DNA of 64,000 nt from JAVVHH01 sp965199665 (GTDB taxonomy: Bacteria; Pseudomonadota; Alphaproteobacteria; Acetobacterales; Acetobacteraceae), in contig OZ241208.1 in the NCBI GenBank assembly GCA_965199665.1, positions 1,488,001 through 1,552,000 on the forward strand. The letters are read 5' to 3'. Both the position numbers and the translations under genes were made by a program. A model generated the notes under the pieces. That model made no database searches and was not told the origin of the DNA. It worked only from the letters and a program-made list of their open reading frames with translations. Shown here in pieces: positions 54,820 through 63,689 of this stretch (positions are counted from its first letter, which is position 1; every line of letters begins with the position of its first letter).

Positions 54820-55803
54820 ATGCTGACCCTCGTCCTGTCCCGCCTGCTGCAGGCGATCCCCGTGCTGCTGCTGGTCGGGCTGATCGCCTTCGGGATGTTC
54901 AAGTTCGTCGGCGACCCGGTGACGATCATGCTCGGCACCGACTACACCGAGCAGCAGAAGATCGACCTGATCCACCATCTCGGCCTCGACCAGCCCTTCA
55001 TCGTGCAATACGCGCGCTTCATGTGGGACGCCGCGCACGGCCAGCTGGGCGTGAGCTACCGGCTGGCCCGCCCGGTGCTGGACCTGTTCGCCGAGCGGGC
55101 ACCGGCGACGCTGGAGTTGGCGCTGGTCGCCTCGTTGTTCGCGCTGCTGGTGGGGGTGCCGGTGGGCGTCTACACCGGCATCTACCGGACCACGGCGCTG
55201 TCGCGCGTGTTCATGATCGTCAGCCTGGTCGGCGTGAGTCTTCCCACCTTCCTGATCGGCATCCTGCTGATCCTGTTCTTCTCCGTGCAACTCGGCTGGC
55301 TGCCGAGCTTCGGGCGCGGCCAGGTGGTGGCGCTCGGGGGCTGGACGACCGGGTTCCTGACCGAGAGCGGGTTGCTGGCCCTGATCCTGCCGTCCATCAC
55401 GCTCGGGCTGTTCCAGATGACGCTGATCATGCGGCTGGTGCGCGCGGAGATGCTGGAGGTGCTGCGGTCGGATTACGTGAAGTTCGCGCGGGCGCGCGGC
55501 ATCCCGAGCCGGGCGCTGTATTTCGGGCACGCGCTGCGCAACACGCTGGTGCCGGTCATCACGGTGATCGGCCTGCAGATTGGCGGCATTATCGCCTTTT
55601 CCATCGTGACGGAGACGGTGTTCCAGTGGCCGGGGATGGGGTTGCTGTTCATTCAATCGGTCCAGGTCGCCGATATCCCGGTAATGGCGGCCTACCTCAT
55701 GCTGATCTCGGTGGTGTTCGTGCTGATCAACCTGATCGTGGACCTGCTGTATTACGCGGTCGATCCGCGGTTGCGGGTGTCGCGCGGCGGGGGGCGGCAT
55801 TGA
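54820..55803 (+). CDS. Dipeptide/oligopeptide ABC transporter permease (DppB type)
   Basis: The protein is 327 residues with six membrane helices. LSRLLQAIPVLLLVGLIAFG is the family opening. IVSLVGVSLPTFLIGILLIL and the EAA-like loop (FARARGIPSRALYFGHALRN) contact the ATPases. It forms half of the channel of a peptide or nickel-type importer. Its TGA overlaps the next gene's TTG start (TTGA, 55800-55803). Confidence 0.93.
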   Translation: MLTLVLSRLLQAIPVLLLVGLIAFGMFKFVGDPVTIMLGTDYTEQQKIDLIHHLGLDQPFIVQYARFMWDAAHGQLGVSYRLARPVLDLFAERAPATLELALVASLFALLVGVPVGVYTGIYRTTALSRVFMIVSLVGVSLPTFLIGILLILFFSVQLGWLPSFGRGQVVALGGWTTGFLTESGLLALILPSITLGLFQMTLIMRLVRAEMLEVLRSDYVKFARARGIPSRALYFGHALRNTLVPVITVIGLQIGGIIAFSIVTETVFQWPGMGLLFIQSVQVADIPVMAAYLMLISVVFVLINLIVDLLYYAVDPRLRVSRGGGRH

Positions 55804-56711
55804 ACGCGGTGGCCCGGCTGTGGGACAGCGACATCGTCTACAGCTTCCGCCGCTCGCCGGTTGCGGTGGTGTCCGCCGCGATCCTGACGCTGCTGTTGCT
55901 GGGCGCGCTGTTTTGCCGCTGGGTGGCGCCGAGCGATCCGTATGATCTGGCCAACCTCAACCTGATGGACAGCTTCCAGCCGCCCGCCTTCGTGGGCGAG
56001 GGCACGACGGCGCACTGGCTCGGCACCGACAACCAGGGGCGCGACATGCTGTCGGCGATCCTATACGGCGCGCGGCTCAGCTTCGTGGTCGGCATTTCGT
56101 CGGTGGCGTTCGCCGTGGTGGTGGGCGTGCTGGTCGGGCTGCTGGCGGGCTATGCCGGCGGGGCGGTCGACTCCGCGCTGATGCGGATGGCCGACGTGCA
56201 GCTTTCATTTCCCGCCATCCTGATCGCGCTGCTGGTCGACGGCGTGGTCAGCGTGTCCCTGCCGACCGACTTGCGGGAGGACGTGCAGATCTACGTGCTG
56301 ATCTTCGCCATCGGGATCTCGTTCTGGCCGCAATTCGCCCGCACCGTGCGCGGCTCGACGCTGGTGGAGCGCGGCAAGGAATACGTGATGGCGGCGCGTG
56401 TGATCGGCCTGTCGTCGCCGCGGATCATGTTGACGCACATCCTGCCCAACGTGCTCGGCCCGGTGGTGGTCATCGCCACGCTCAGCCTGGGGCTGGCGAT
56501 CATCAACGAGGCGACGCTGTCCTACCTCGGAGTCGGCCTGCCCCCGACGCAGCCCTCGGTGGGCACGCTGATCCGGGTCGGCAACGACTTCCTCTACAGC
56601 GGCGAGTGGTGGATCGCAGTGTTCCCCGGCATCGCACTGCTGCTCATCGTGCTGTCGATCAACCTGTTCGGCGATTGGCTGCGCGACGCGCTCAACCCGA
56701 GGCTGCGCTGA
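55800..56711 (+). CDS. Dipeptide/oligopeptide ABC transporter permease (DppC type)
   Basis: The protein is 303 residues from a TTG start. IVYSFRRSPVAVVSAAILTL and LGTDNQGRDMLSAILYGARL are hallmarks of DppC/OppC; GLLAGYAGGAVDSALMRMAD and AARVIGLSSPRIMLTHILPN (EAA loop) follow. It pairs with the upstream permease. The start is at the four-base overlap with the preceding stop; a GTG three codons later is possible. The stop overlaps the ATPase start (TGATG). Confidence 0.92.
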   Translation: MNAVARLWDSDIVYSFRRSPVAVVSAAILTLLLLGALFCRWVAPSDPYDLANLNLMDSFQPPAFVGEGTTAHWLGTDNQGRDMLSAILYGARLSFVVGISSVAFAVVVGVLVGLLAGYAGGAVDSALMRMADVQLSFPAILIALLVDGVVSVSLPTDLREDVQIYVLIFAIGISFWPQFARTVRGSTLVERGKEYVMAARVIGLSSPRIMLTHILPNVLGPVVVIATLSLGLAIINEATLSYLGVGLPPTQPSVGTLIRVGNDFLYSGEWWIAVFPGIALLLIVLSINLFGDWLRDALNPRLR

Positions 56712-57688
56712 TGGGTGCCCTGCTGGAGGTCGACCGCCTCTCGGTCGAGTTCGTGACCCGGCGCGGCGCCCTGCTGGCGTTGGACGCGGTGAGCTTCGCC
56801 ATCGCGCCCGGCGAGGTGCTGGGCGTGGTGGGCGAGAGCGGCGCCGGCAAGTCGCTGACCGGGTCGGCCATCATCGGGCTGATCGAGCGGCCCGGCCGCG
56901 TGCGCTCCGGCCAAATCCGGCTGGACGGGCAGCGCATCGACGACCTGCCGCCCGAGCGGATGCGCTCGATCCGCGGCAAGCAGATCGGCGCCATCTTCCA
57001 GGATCCGCTGACCACGCTCAACCCGCTCTACACGGTGGGCCGGCAGCTGATCGAGACCATCCAAACGCACCTGCCGCTCGGCGACGCGGAAGCGCGGGCG
57101 CGCGCGATCTCCTGGCTCGAGCGGGTCGGCATCCCGGCAGCCGCCCGGCGCATCGACGCCTATCCGCACGAGTTCTCCGGCGGCATGCGCCAACGCGTGG
57201 TGATCGCGCTCGCGCTCTGCACGGAGCCGCGACTGGTGGTCGCCGACGAGCCGACCACGGCGCTCGACGTCTCGATCCAGGCGCAGATCATCAGCCTGCT
57301 GCGCGAACTCACCCGCGAGCGCGGCACGGCGGTGATGCTGGTCACGCACGACATGGGCGTGATCGCCGAAACCGCCGATCGGGTAGCGGTGATGTATGCC
57401 GGCCGGATCGTCGAGATCGGGCCGGTGGCCGACATCGTGCAGCAGCCGGCGCACCCTTACACGCGCGGCTTGATGGACAGCATTCCGGCGCTGGACCGCC
57501 GGCTGGACCGGCTGCACCAGATCGACGGCGCGATGCCGCGGCTCAACGCGATTCCGCCGGGCTGCCCATACAACCCGCGCTGCCCCCGCGTGTTCGACCG
57601 CTGCCGCAGCGACCGCCCGGGCCTCCTGCCGGCAGGCGCGACGGACGCCGCGTGCTGGCTCTACGCGTCGGAGGCGGCCCATGTCTGA
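56711..57688 (+). CDS. Dipeptide/oligopeptide ABC transporter ATP-binding protein (DppD type)
   Basis: The protein is 325 residues. LGVVGESGAGKSLTGSAIIG is Walker A, IFQDPLTTLNP the Q-loop, YPHEFSGGMRQRVVIALAL the ABC signature, and LVVADEPTTALDVSIQAQII Walker B. The C-terminal oligopeptide-type extension (GCPYNPRCPRVFDRCRSDRP) has the cysteine cluster that binds an iron-sulfur centre in relatives. The stop and next start overlap by eight bases. Confidence 0.95.
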   Translation: MGALLEVDRLSVEFVTRRGALLALDAVSFAIAPGEVLGVVGESGAGKSLTGSAIIGLIERPGRVRSGQIRLDGQRIDDLPPERMRSIRGKQIGAIFQDPLTTLNPLYTVGRQLIETIQTHLPLGDAEARARAISWLERVGIPAAARRIDAYPHEFSGGMRQRVVIALALCTEPRLVVADEPTTALDVSIQAQIISLLRELTRERGTAVMLVTHDMGVIAETADRVAVMYAGRIVEIGPVADIVQQPAHPYTRGLMDSIPALDRRLDRLHQIDGAMPRLNAIPPGCPYNPRCPRVFDRCRSDRPGLLPAGATDAACWLYASEAAHV

Positions 57689-58700
57689 GACCCCCGTCAT
57701 GGTGGCCGAGCACGTGACCCGGCGGTTCGACGTGTCCCGCCCCTGGTTGCAGCGCGTGCTTTCGCGCGAAGGACGGCAATCCTTGCGCGCGGTGGACGAC
57801 ATCTCGTTCGCCATCCCGAAGGGCACCACCTTGTCGCTGGTCGGCGAGAGCGGCTGTGGCAAGTCCACGGTGGCGCGCCTGGCGGTCGGTCTCTACGAGC
57901 CGAGCGAGGGGACCATGCTGTTCGAGGGTCAGCCGCTCTCCTCCGCGCGCGCGCAACCGGCGCTGCGGCGGCGGATGAACATGATCTTCCAGGACCCCTA
58001 CGCCTCGCTCAACCCACGCTGGCGGGTGCGCGACATCGTGGCCGAGCCGTTGCGCGCATTCGGCATCCTGTCCGGCCGGCGCGCCATCGCGGACCGGGTG
58101 GGCGAGCTGCTGACCCAGGTCGGGCTGTCGCCGCGGGACGGTGAGAAATACCCGCACGAGTTCAGCGGCGGGCAGCGCCAGCGCATCTCCATCGCCCGCG
58201 CGCTCTCCAGCGAGCCCGACTTCCTGGTCGCCGACGAGCCGACCTCGGCGCTGGACGTGTCCGTGCAGGCGCAGATCCTGAACCTGCTGCGCGAGTTGCA
58301 GGACCGGATGGAGCTCACCTTCCTGTTCATCAGCCACAACCTGGCGGTGGTGCGGCATGTCTCGGACCAGCTCGGGGTGATGTATCTCGGGCGCATCGTG
58401 GAGAGCGGCCCGGCGGAAAGCGTGTTCTCCCAGCCGCGGCACCCCTACACGCGGCTGTTGCTGGACGCGATCCCGGACCTGGCGATGACGGGCCGAGCCC
58501 GCGCGCCGGTGGGTGGCGAGGTGCCGAGCCCGATCGACCCGCCCTCCGGCTGCACGTTCCATCCGCGCTGCCCGTTCGCGGATGCGCGCTGCAGCGCCGA
58601 GCGGCCCCGCCACACGCAGGATGGCGACGTCAGCGTCGCGTGCCACGCGGTGGAGGAAGGGCGGCTGCCGGCCCGGGAAGGCGTCGTGCTGCGGGCGTGA
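57681..58700 (+). CDS. Dipeptide/oligopeptide ABC transporter ATP-binding protein (DppF type)
   Basis: The protein is 339 residues. LSLVGESGCGKSTVARLAVG is Walker A, YPHEFSGGQRQRISIARALS the signature and FLVADEPTSALDVSVQAQIL Walker B. The C-terminal cysteine region (GCTFHPRCPFADARCSAERP) is kept. It is the second ATPase of the importer. No periplasmic binding protein is next to the cluster. Its stop overlaps the yraN GTG (GTGA, 58697-58700). Confidence 0.95.
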   Translation: MSETPVMVAEHVTRRFDVSRPWLQRVLSREGRQSLRAVDDISFAIPKGTTLSLVGESGCGKSTVARLAVGLYEPSEGTMLFEGQPLSSARAQPALRRRMNMIFQDPYASLNPRWRVRDIVAEPLRAFGILSGRRAIADRVGELLTQVGLSPRDGEKYPHEFSGGQRQRISIARALSSEPDFLVADEPTSALDVSVQAQILNLLRELQDRMELTFLFISHNLAVVRHVSDQLGVMYLGRIVESGPAESVFSQPRHPYTRLLLDAIPDLAMTGRARAPVGGEVPSPIDPPSGCTFHPRCPFADARCSAERPRHTQDGDVSVACHAVEEGRLPAREGVVLRA

Positions 58701-59095
58701 CCGGCTCCGGTCCTGACCCCGGTCTTGGTCCCCGGCCCGCGCGCGGCCGGGCGGCACAGCGACTCGGCGTGTCGGCGGAGACGGCGGCGAGCGCGGCGCT
58801 GGAACGCGAAGGCTGGGCGGTGCTGGCGCGCCGCCTGCGCACCGCCGCGGGCGAGATCGACCTGGTGGCGGAGCGCGCCGGTTTGCTGGCGATCGTGGAG
58901 GTGAAGGCGCGGCCCACCCTGGCCGGGGCGGCCGGGTCGCTCGGCCCCAAGCAGCGCGCCCGCCTGTTGGCGGCTGCCGAGATCGTGCTGGCGGAACACC
59001 CGGAGTGGGGCCGGGCCGGGGTGCGCTTCGACGTCCTGCTGGTCGATGCGGCAGGGGCCGTGCGCCGGATCGTCGACGCGTTCCGCGCGGAATAG
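58697..59095 (+). CDS. yraN: YraN/UPF0102 family endonuclease-like protein
   Basis: The protein is 132 residues. AASAALEREGWAVLARRLRT, AAGEIDLVAERAGLLAIVEV followed by KARPT is the restriction-endonuclease-like core with its Asp, Glu and Lys (GEIDLVAE, VEVKAR). The role is not established; the family is often near mismatch repair or processing genes, but here it is coupled to an ABC importer by the GTGA overlap. A longer frame from 58640 overlaps the ATPase and is less likely. Confidence 0.88.
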   Translation: MTGSGPDPGLGPRPARGRAAQRLGVSAETAASAALEREGWAVLARRLRTAAGEIDLVAERAGLLAIVEVKARPTLAGAAGSLGPKQRARLLAAAEIVLAEHPEWGRAGVRFDVLLVDAAGAVRRIVDAFRAE

Positions 59096-59165
59096 CGGCC
59101 GGGACGTCGTTGCGATGACGGGCGCCTCGACGAGAAGGGCGTGCTCAGCTTGCGGGGAGCGATCC

Positions 59166-59282
59166 ATGCGGAACTGGTCAATTGGCGGCGTCGTCGCAGC
59201 GGTCGCGCTGTGCTTCGGGAGCGCGGCGGCGGCGGACGAGCGTCCGCCGGTGGCTGCATCGGGCCGGCGCGAGTTTCCCTGA
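59166..59282 (+). CDS. Possible very small secreted peptide
   Basis: A 38-residue frame starts MRNWSIGGVVAAVALCFGSA and ends AAADERPPVAASGRREFP. The first ~24 residues look like a Sec signal peptide with a typical Ala-x-Ala end, leaving about 14 mature residues. GGGGA lies 6-10 bases before the ATG. It is too short to identify, and it might be a truncated or chance frame; the 70 bases after its stop up to serC hold no gene. Confidence 0.4.
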   Translation: MRNWSIGGVVAAVALCFGSAAAADERPPVAASGRREFP

Positions 59283-59351
59283 GACGGGGGAGGGGTTACA
59301 AGCGGGCCGGGTCACGTTCCCCCGGTTCGGAACGCGTGGGGGATCATCGCC

Positions 59352-60500
59352 GTGGCAGACATGCCGGTCCAGGCGCCGGCGGACACGCGTCCGCTCCGGC
59401 GCCCCGCCAACCCCCATTTCTCGTCAGGACCTTGTGCGAAGCGACCGGGCTGGTCGCTCGCGGCGTTGGAGGGGGCGCTGCTCGGGCGCTCGCATCGGGC
59501 GGCCGGACCGAAGGCTGAACTCGCGGAGGTCATCGAGCGGTCGGCGCGGGTCCTCGGCATGCCGGCGGAGTGGCGGCTGGGGATCGTGCCGGGCTCCGAT
59601 ACCGGGGCGGTGGAGATGGCGATGTGGTCGCTGCTCGGGCCGTTGCCGGTGGACATCCTGGCGTTCGAGACATTCTCGGCGACCTGGGCGAAGGATGTGG
59701 TGAAGCAGCTGCGGCTGCCGGATGCCCGCGTCTTGGAAGCGCCATACGGCGCGCTGCCGGACCTCGGCGCGGTCGACGGGTCGCGCGATCTGGTGCTCGC
59801 CTGGAACGGCACGACCTCGGGCGTACGGATGCCGGACGCGTCGTTCATCGCGGCGGACCGGGCCGGCTTGGTGATCTGCGACGCCACGTCGGCCGCGTTC
59901 GCGATGGACCTGCCGTGGGACAAGCTCGATGTGGTGACGTGGTCGTGGCAGAAGGCGCTGGGCGGCGAGGCGGCCCATGGAATGCTGGCGCTGTCGCCGC
60001 GGGCGGTGGCGCGGCTCGAAAGCTACGTGCCGGCATGGCCGCTGCCCAAGGTGTTCCGCCTGACGCAAGGCGGGCGGTTGATCGAGGGGATCTTCCGCGG
60101 CGAAACGATCAACACGCCCTCCATGCTGTGTGTGGCCGATGCGCTGGACGGTCTGTGCTGGGCCGAGGGGATCGGGCTCCCCGGGCTGATCGGGCGCAGC
60201 GAGACGAATCTCGCCGCGGTGGCGGAGTGGGTGGCGCGGACGCCGTGGATCGAATTCCTGGCGCCGCCCATGTGCCGATCGGCCACGAGCATCTGCCTGG
60301 TGCTGCCGGGGGCGGAGGCGAGCGTGCCGAAGCGAATGGCGGCGCTGCTGGAGGCGGAGGGCGTGGCGTTCGACATCGCGGCGCATCGGGACATGGGGCC
60401 GGGGTTGCGGATCTGGGGCGGCGCGACGGTGGAGACGGCGGATATCGAGGCGCTGCTGCCGTGGCTAGACTGGGCGCATGCGGTGAGCGGTCGAGCATGA
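59352..60500 (+). CDS. serC: Phosphoserine aminotransferase SerC
   Basis: The protein is 382 residues. PANPHFSSGPCAKRPGWSLA is the family opening; GIVPGSDTGAVEMAMWSLLG, VLAWNGTTSGVRMPDA, LVICDATSAAFAMDLPWDKL and VTWSWQKALGGEAAHGMLAL (PLP Lys in WQKALGGE) follow. It makes 3-phosphoserine for serine synthesis, and in some species acts in pyridoxine synthesis. The start is GTG (59352) with GTGGGGG upstream; ATG at 59361 is an alternative. serA is not adjacent. Its TGA overlaps the lipoprotein ATG (60497-60500). Confidence 0.94.
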   Translation: MADMPVQAPADTRPLRRPANPHFSSGPCAKRPGWSLAALEGALLGRSHRAAGPKAELAEVIERSARVLGMPAEWRLGIVPGSDTGAVEMAMWSLLGPLPVDILAFETFSATWAKDVVKQLRLPDARVLEAPYGALPDLGAVDGSRDLVLAWNGTTSGVRMPDASFIAADRAGLVICDATSAAFAMDLPWDKLDVVTWSWQKALGGEAAHGMLALSPRAVARLESYVPAWPLPKVFRLTQGGRLIEGIFRGETINTPSMLCVADALDGLCWAEGIGLPGLIGRSETNLAAVAEWVARTPWIEFLAPPMCRSATSICLVLPGAEASVPKRMAALLEAEGVAFDIAAHRDMGPGLRIWGGATVETADIEALLPWLDWAHAVSGRA

Positions 60501-60805
60501 AGCGATCGTTCCGCAGCCCGGTGATCGCGCCGGCCGCGATCCTGTTGGCAGGGTGCGTGCAGCGGCCGAACGGGCCGCCGCCCGCGAACAAGGCGACGAC
60601 GCGATCCGACGGGGTCGCCCAGCGTGACGATTCGAGTTCGCGGGCATTGCTCGCCGGGGCCGGCAGCGCTGCCGAGCGGGATGGCGACCTGTCCATCGTG
60701 CCGGTAGGTTTCGGCACGTCGGAGCGCATCACCAAGACCGTCTCCGTCGCGTACGACGCGAGCGGGCACGTGGGGTCGTGCGGGCTGAACGAGGTGCGCC
60801 GATGA
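60497..60805 (+). CDS. Small lipoprotein of unknown function coupled to serC
   Basis: The protein is 102 residues. MKRSFRSPVIAPAAILLAGC is a lipoprotein signal with lipobox LAGC; the mature part is polar and includes LSIVPVGFGTSERITKTVSV and YDASGHVGSCGLNEVRR with one extra Cys near the end. The ATGA overlap with serC implies coupled translation, and hisZ starts 25 bases after. It matches no family I recognise. Confidence 0.65.
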   Translation: MKRSFRSPVIAPAAILLAGCVQRPNGPPPANKATTRSDGVAQRDDSSSRALLAGAGSAAERDGDLSIVPVGFGTSERITKTVSVAYDASGHVGSCGLNEVRR

Positions 60806-60830
60806 CGGCGTGGGCGGTGAGGGTCGCGCA

Positions 60831-61973
60831 GTGAACGATGAGACGCCCAACCCGGCCCTGCTGCCGGTCGGCCTAGTCGACCTGCTGCCGCCGGATGCCG
60901 AGGTGGAGGCAGAGGCGGTCGCGGCCGTGATGAACGTGTTCGCCAGCCATGGCTACCAGCGGGTCAAGCCGCCCATGCTCGAGTTCGAGGACGGGCTGCT
61001 CGCCGGGTCCGGCGCTGCGGTGGCCGACCAGACCTTCCGGCTGATGGATCCGGAGTCGCGCCGCATGATGGGGCTTCGCGCGGACATCACGCCGCAGGTC
61101 TCGCGCATCGCGACTACCCGGCTGGCCGGGCAGGCGCGGCCGCTGCGCCTATCCTATGCCGGGCAGTGCCTGCGGGTGCACGCGACGCAGTTGGCGCCGG
61201 ACCGCCAGGTCGCGCAGGCCGGCATCGAACTCATCGGCGCCGACACGGCGGAGGCGGATGCCGAGGTGGTGCTGGTCGCGGCCGAGGCGCTGGCGGCGGT
61301 CGGGCTCGAGCGGGTCAGCTTCGACATCACCATGCCGACCCTGGCGCCCACGCTGATCGACGAAGCCGGCATCGTCGGACCGGCCCGCCAGCGGCTGGAG
61401 CGCGCGCTGGACCGCAAGGATGCCGCCGCGGTGGCGCAGGGCGGGGGCCCGATCGCCGGGTTGCTGGCGGAGTTGCTGCTGGCCGCCGGTCCGGCCGACG
61501 CGGCGTTGGCCGCGCTGGATCGGGCCGACCTGCCGCCCGGCTCGCGCGTTCTGCATCGCCGGCTAGCCGAGGGGATCGCCGCCATCCGGCGACACGCGCC
61601 GGGCTTGCGCCTGACGCTCGACCCGACCGAGTTCCGCGGCTTCCGCTACCATACCGGCCTGTGCGTCACCGTGTTCGCGCCGGGCTTGGCGGAGGAGGTT
61701 GGGCGTGGCGGCCGCTACCTGTCCGGCGAGCAGGAGCCGGCGACCGGGCTGACGCTGTTTCCGGACGCCGTGCTGCGCGCCTGCCGGGCCACGGCGCGGC
61801 GGCGGCGGGTGCTGCTGCCCTGGGGCACCGACTGGGCCGCGGGTGCGGCGCTGCGGGCCCAAGGCTTCGCGACCGTGGCGGCGCTGGCGCCTGGCTCGGA
61901 TGGCGCGGCGGAGGCGCGGCGGCTAGGTTGCTCGCATGTCCTTCAGGCAGGCGCGGCAACCGCGCTCGCCTGA
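60831..61973 (+). CDS. hisZ: ATP phosphoribosyltransferase regulatory subunit HisZ
   Basis: The protein is 380 residues. It is a HisRS-like fold without a full aminoacylation site: GLVDLLPPDAEVEAEAVAAV, YQRVKPPMLEFEDGLLAG, DQTFRLMDPESRRMMGLRAD, ITPQVSRIATTRLAGQARPL and GRGGRYLSGEQEPATGLTLF. It joins the short form of HisG to catalyse the first step of histidine synthesis. I chose GTG at 60831 because GGTGAGG lies about 8 bases upstream; a GTG at 60810 is possible. purA follows 28 bases later. Confidence 0.93.
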   Translation: MNDETPNPALLPVGLVDLLPPDAEVEAEAVAAVMNVFASHGYQRVKPPMLEFEDGLLAGSGAAVADQTFRLMDPESRRMMGLRADITPQVSRIATTRLAGQARPLRLSYAGQCLRVHATQLAPDRQVAQAGIELIGADTAEADAEVVLVAAEALAAVGLERVSFDITMPTLAPTLIDEAGIVGPARQRLERALDRKDAAAVAQGGGPIAGLLAELLLAAGPADAALAALDRADLPPGSRVLHRRLAEGIAAIRRHAPGLRLTLDPTEFRGFRYHTGLCVTVFAPGLAEEVGRGGRYLSGEQEPATGLTLFPDAVLRACRATARRRRVLLPWGTDWAAGAALRAQGFATVAALAPGSDGAAEARRLGCSHVLQAGAATALA

Positions 61974-62001
61974 CCCGGCGAATACAGAGAAAGGTCAAGG
62001 T

Positions 62002-63291
<1,290 letters not shown>

Positions 63292-63337
63292 TAGTGCGAG
63301 GAACGCCCGTGCGAGGGAGGGCCGGGTGAGACAAGTG

Positions 63338-63361
63338 CGGGTCCCGCCGGAGCGGGACCCG
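63338..63361. terminator. Perfect 10-bp hairpin between purA and a convergent lipoprotein gene
   Basis: cgggtcccgc (63338-63347) pairs perfectly with gcgggacccg (63352-63361) around a 4-base CGGA loop. It lies 46 bases after purA and 8 before the stop of the minus-strand lipoprotein gene, so it probably works in both directions. There is no strong T-run. Confidence 0.7.
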
Positions 63362-63369
63362 TGTCCGGA

Positions 63370-63609
63370 TCAGTAGCGCGGCACGCGCGGGTTGGTCGAC
63401 ATGGTCCCGACCTGCGCCTGGCCGTTGGACACGCTGACGTCGGGGATCGCGCCGGTGGTGCGCATGCCGCCGCCATTGGACGACGTCACGCCGCTGGCCG
63501 GGATGGTGGCGCGCGGGGTGTCGGCGCAGCCGGCGAGCAGGCTGGCGGCTGCGAAGCCGGCCACAACGAGAACCGAACGTGCCTTCGAAGAAACGAACGT
63601 TGATTGCAT
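63370..63609 (-). CDS. Small lipoprotein of unknown function
   Basis: The protein is 79 residues. SVLVVAGFAAASLLAGCADT is a lipoprotein signal with lipobox LAGC. The mature part is polar (PRATIPASGVTSSNGGGMRT) with no named domain. Start at 63609 is set by AGGAG about 8 bases ahead; the longer frame upstream is a shadow of the HemY-like gene. It shares a strand with that gene, 80 bases downstream of it. Confidence 0.75.
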   Translation of the reverse strand: MQSTFVSSKARSVLVVAGFAAASLLAGCADTPRATIPASGVTSSNGGGMRTTGAIPDVSVSNGQAQVGTMSTNPRVPRY

Positions 63610-63689
63610 GAGACAGGCTCCTGATAAGCCTACCTTCAACCAGAGAAGCACAACCGGGTTCCCGCTCGCGAACGGGAGGCTGGTCCGCG

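Noticed and set aside
55023..55799. Upstream extension of the DppC-type permease gene by about 260 codons
   Set aside because: That stretch is the out-of-frame copy of the DppB-type gene; the family N-terminus begins just after 55800.
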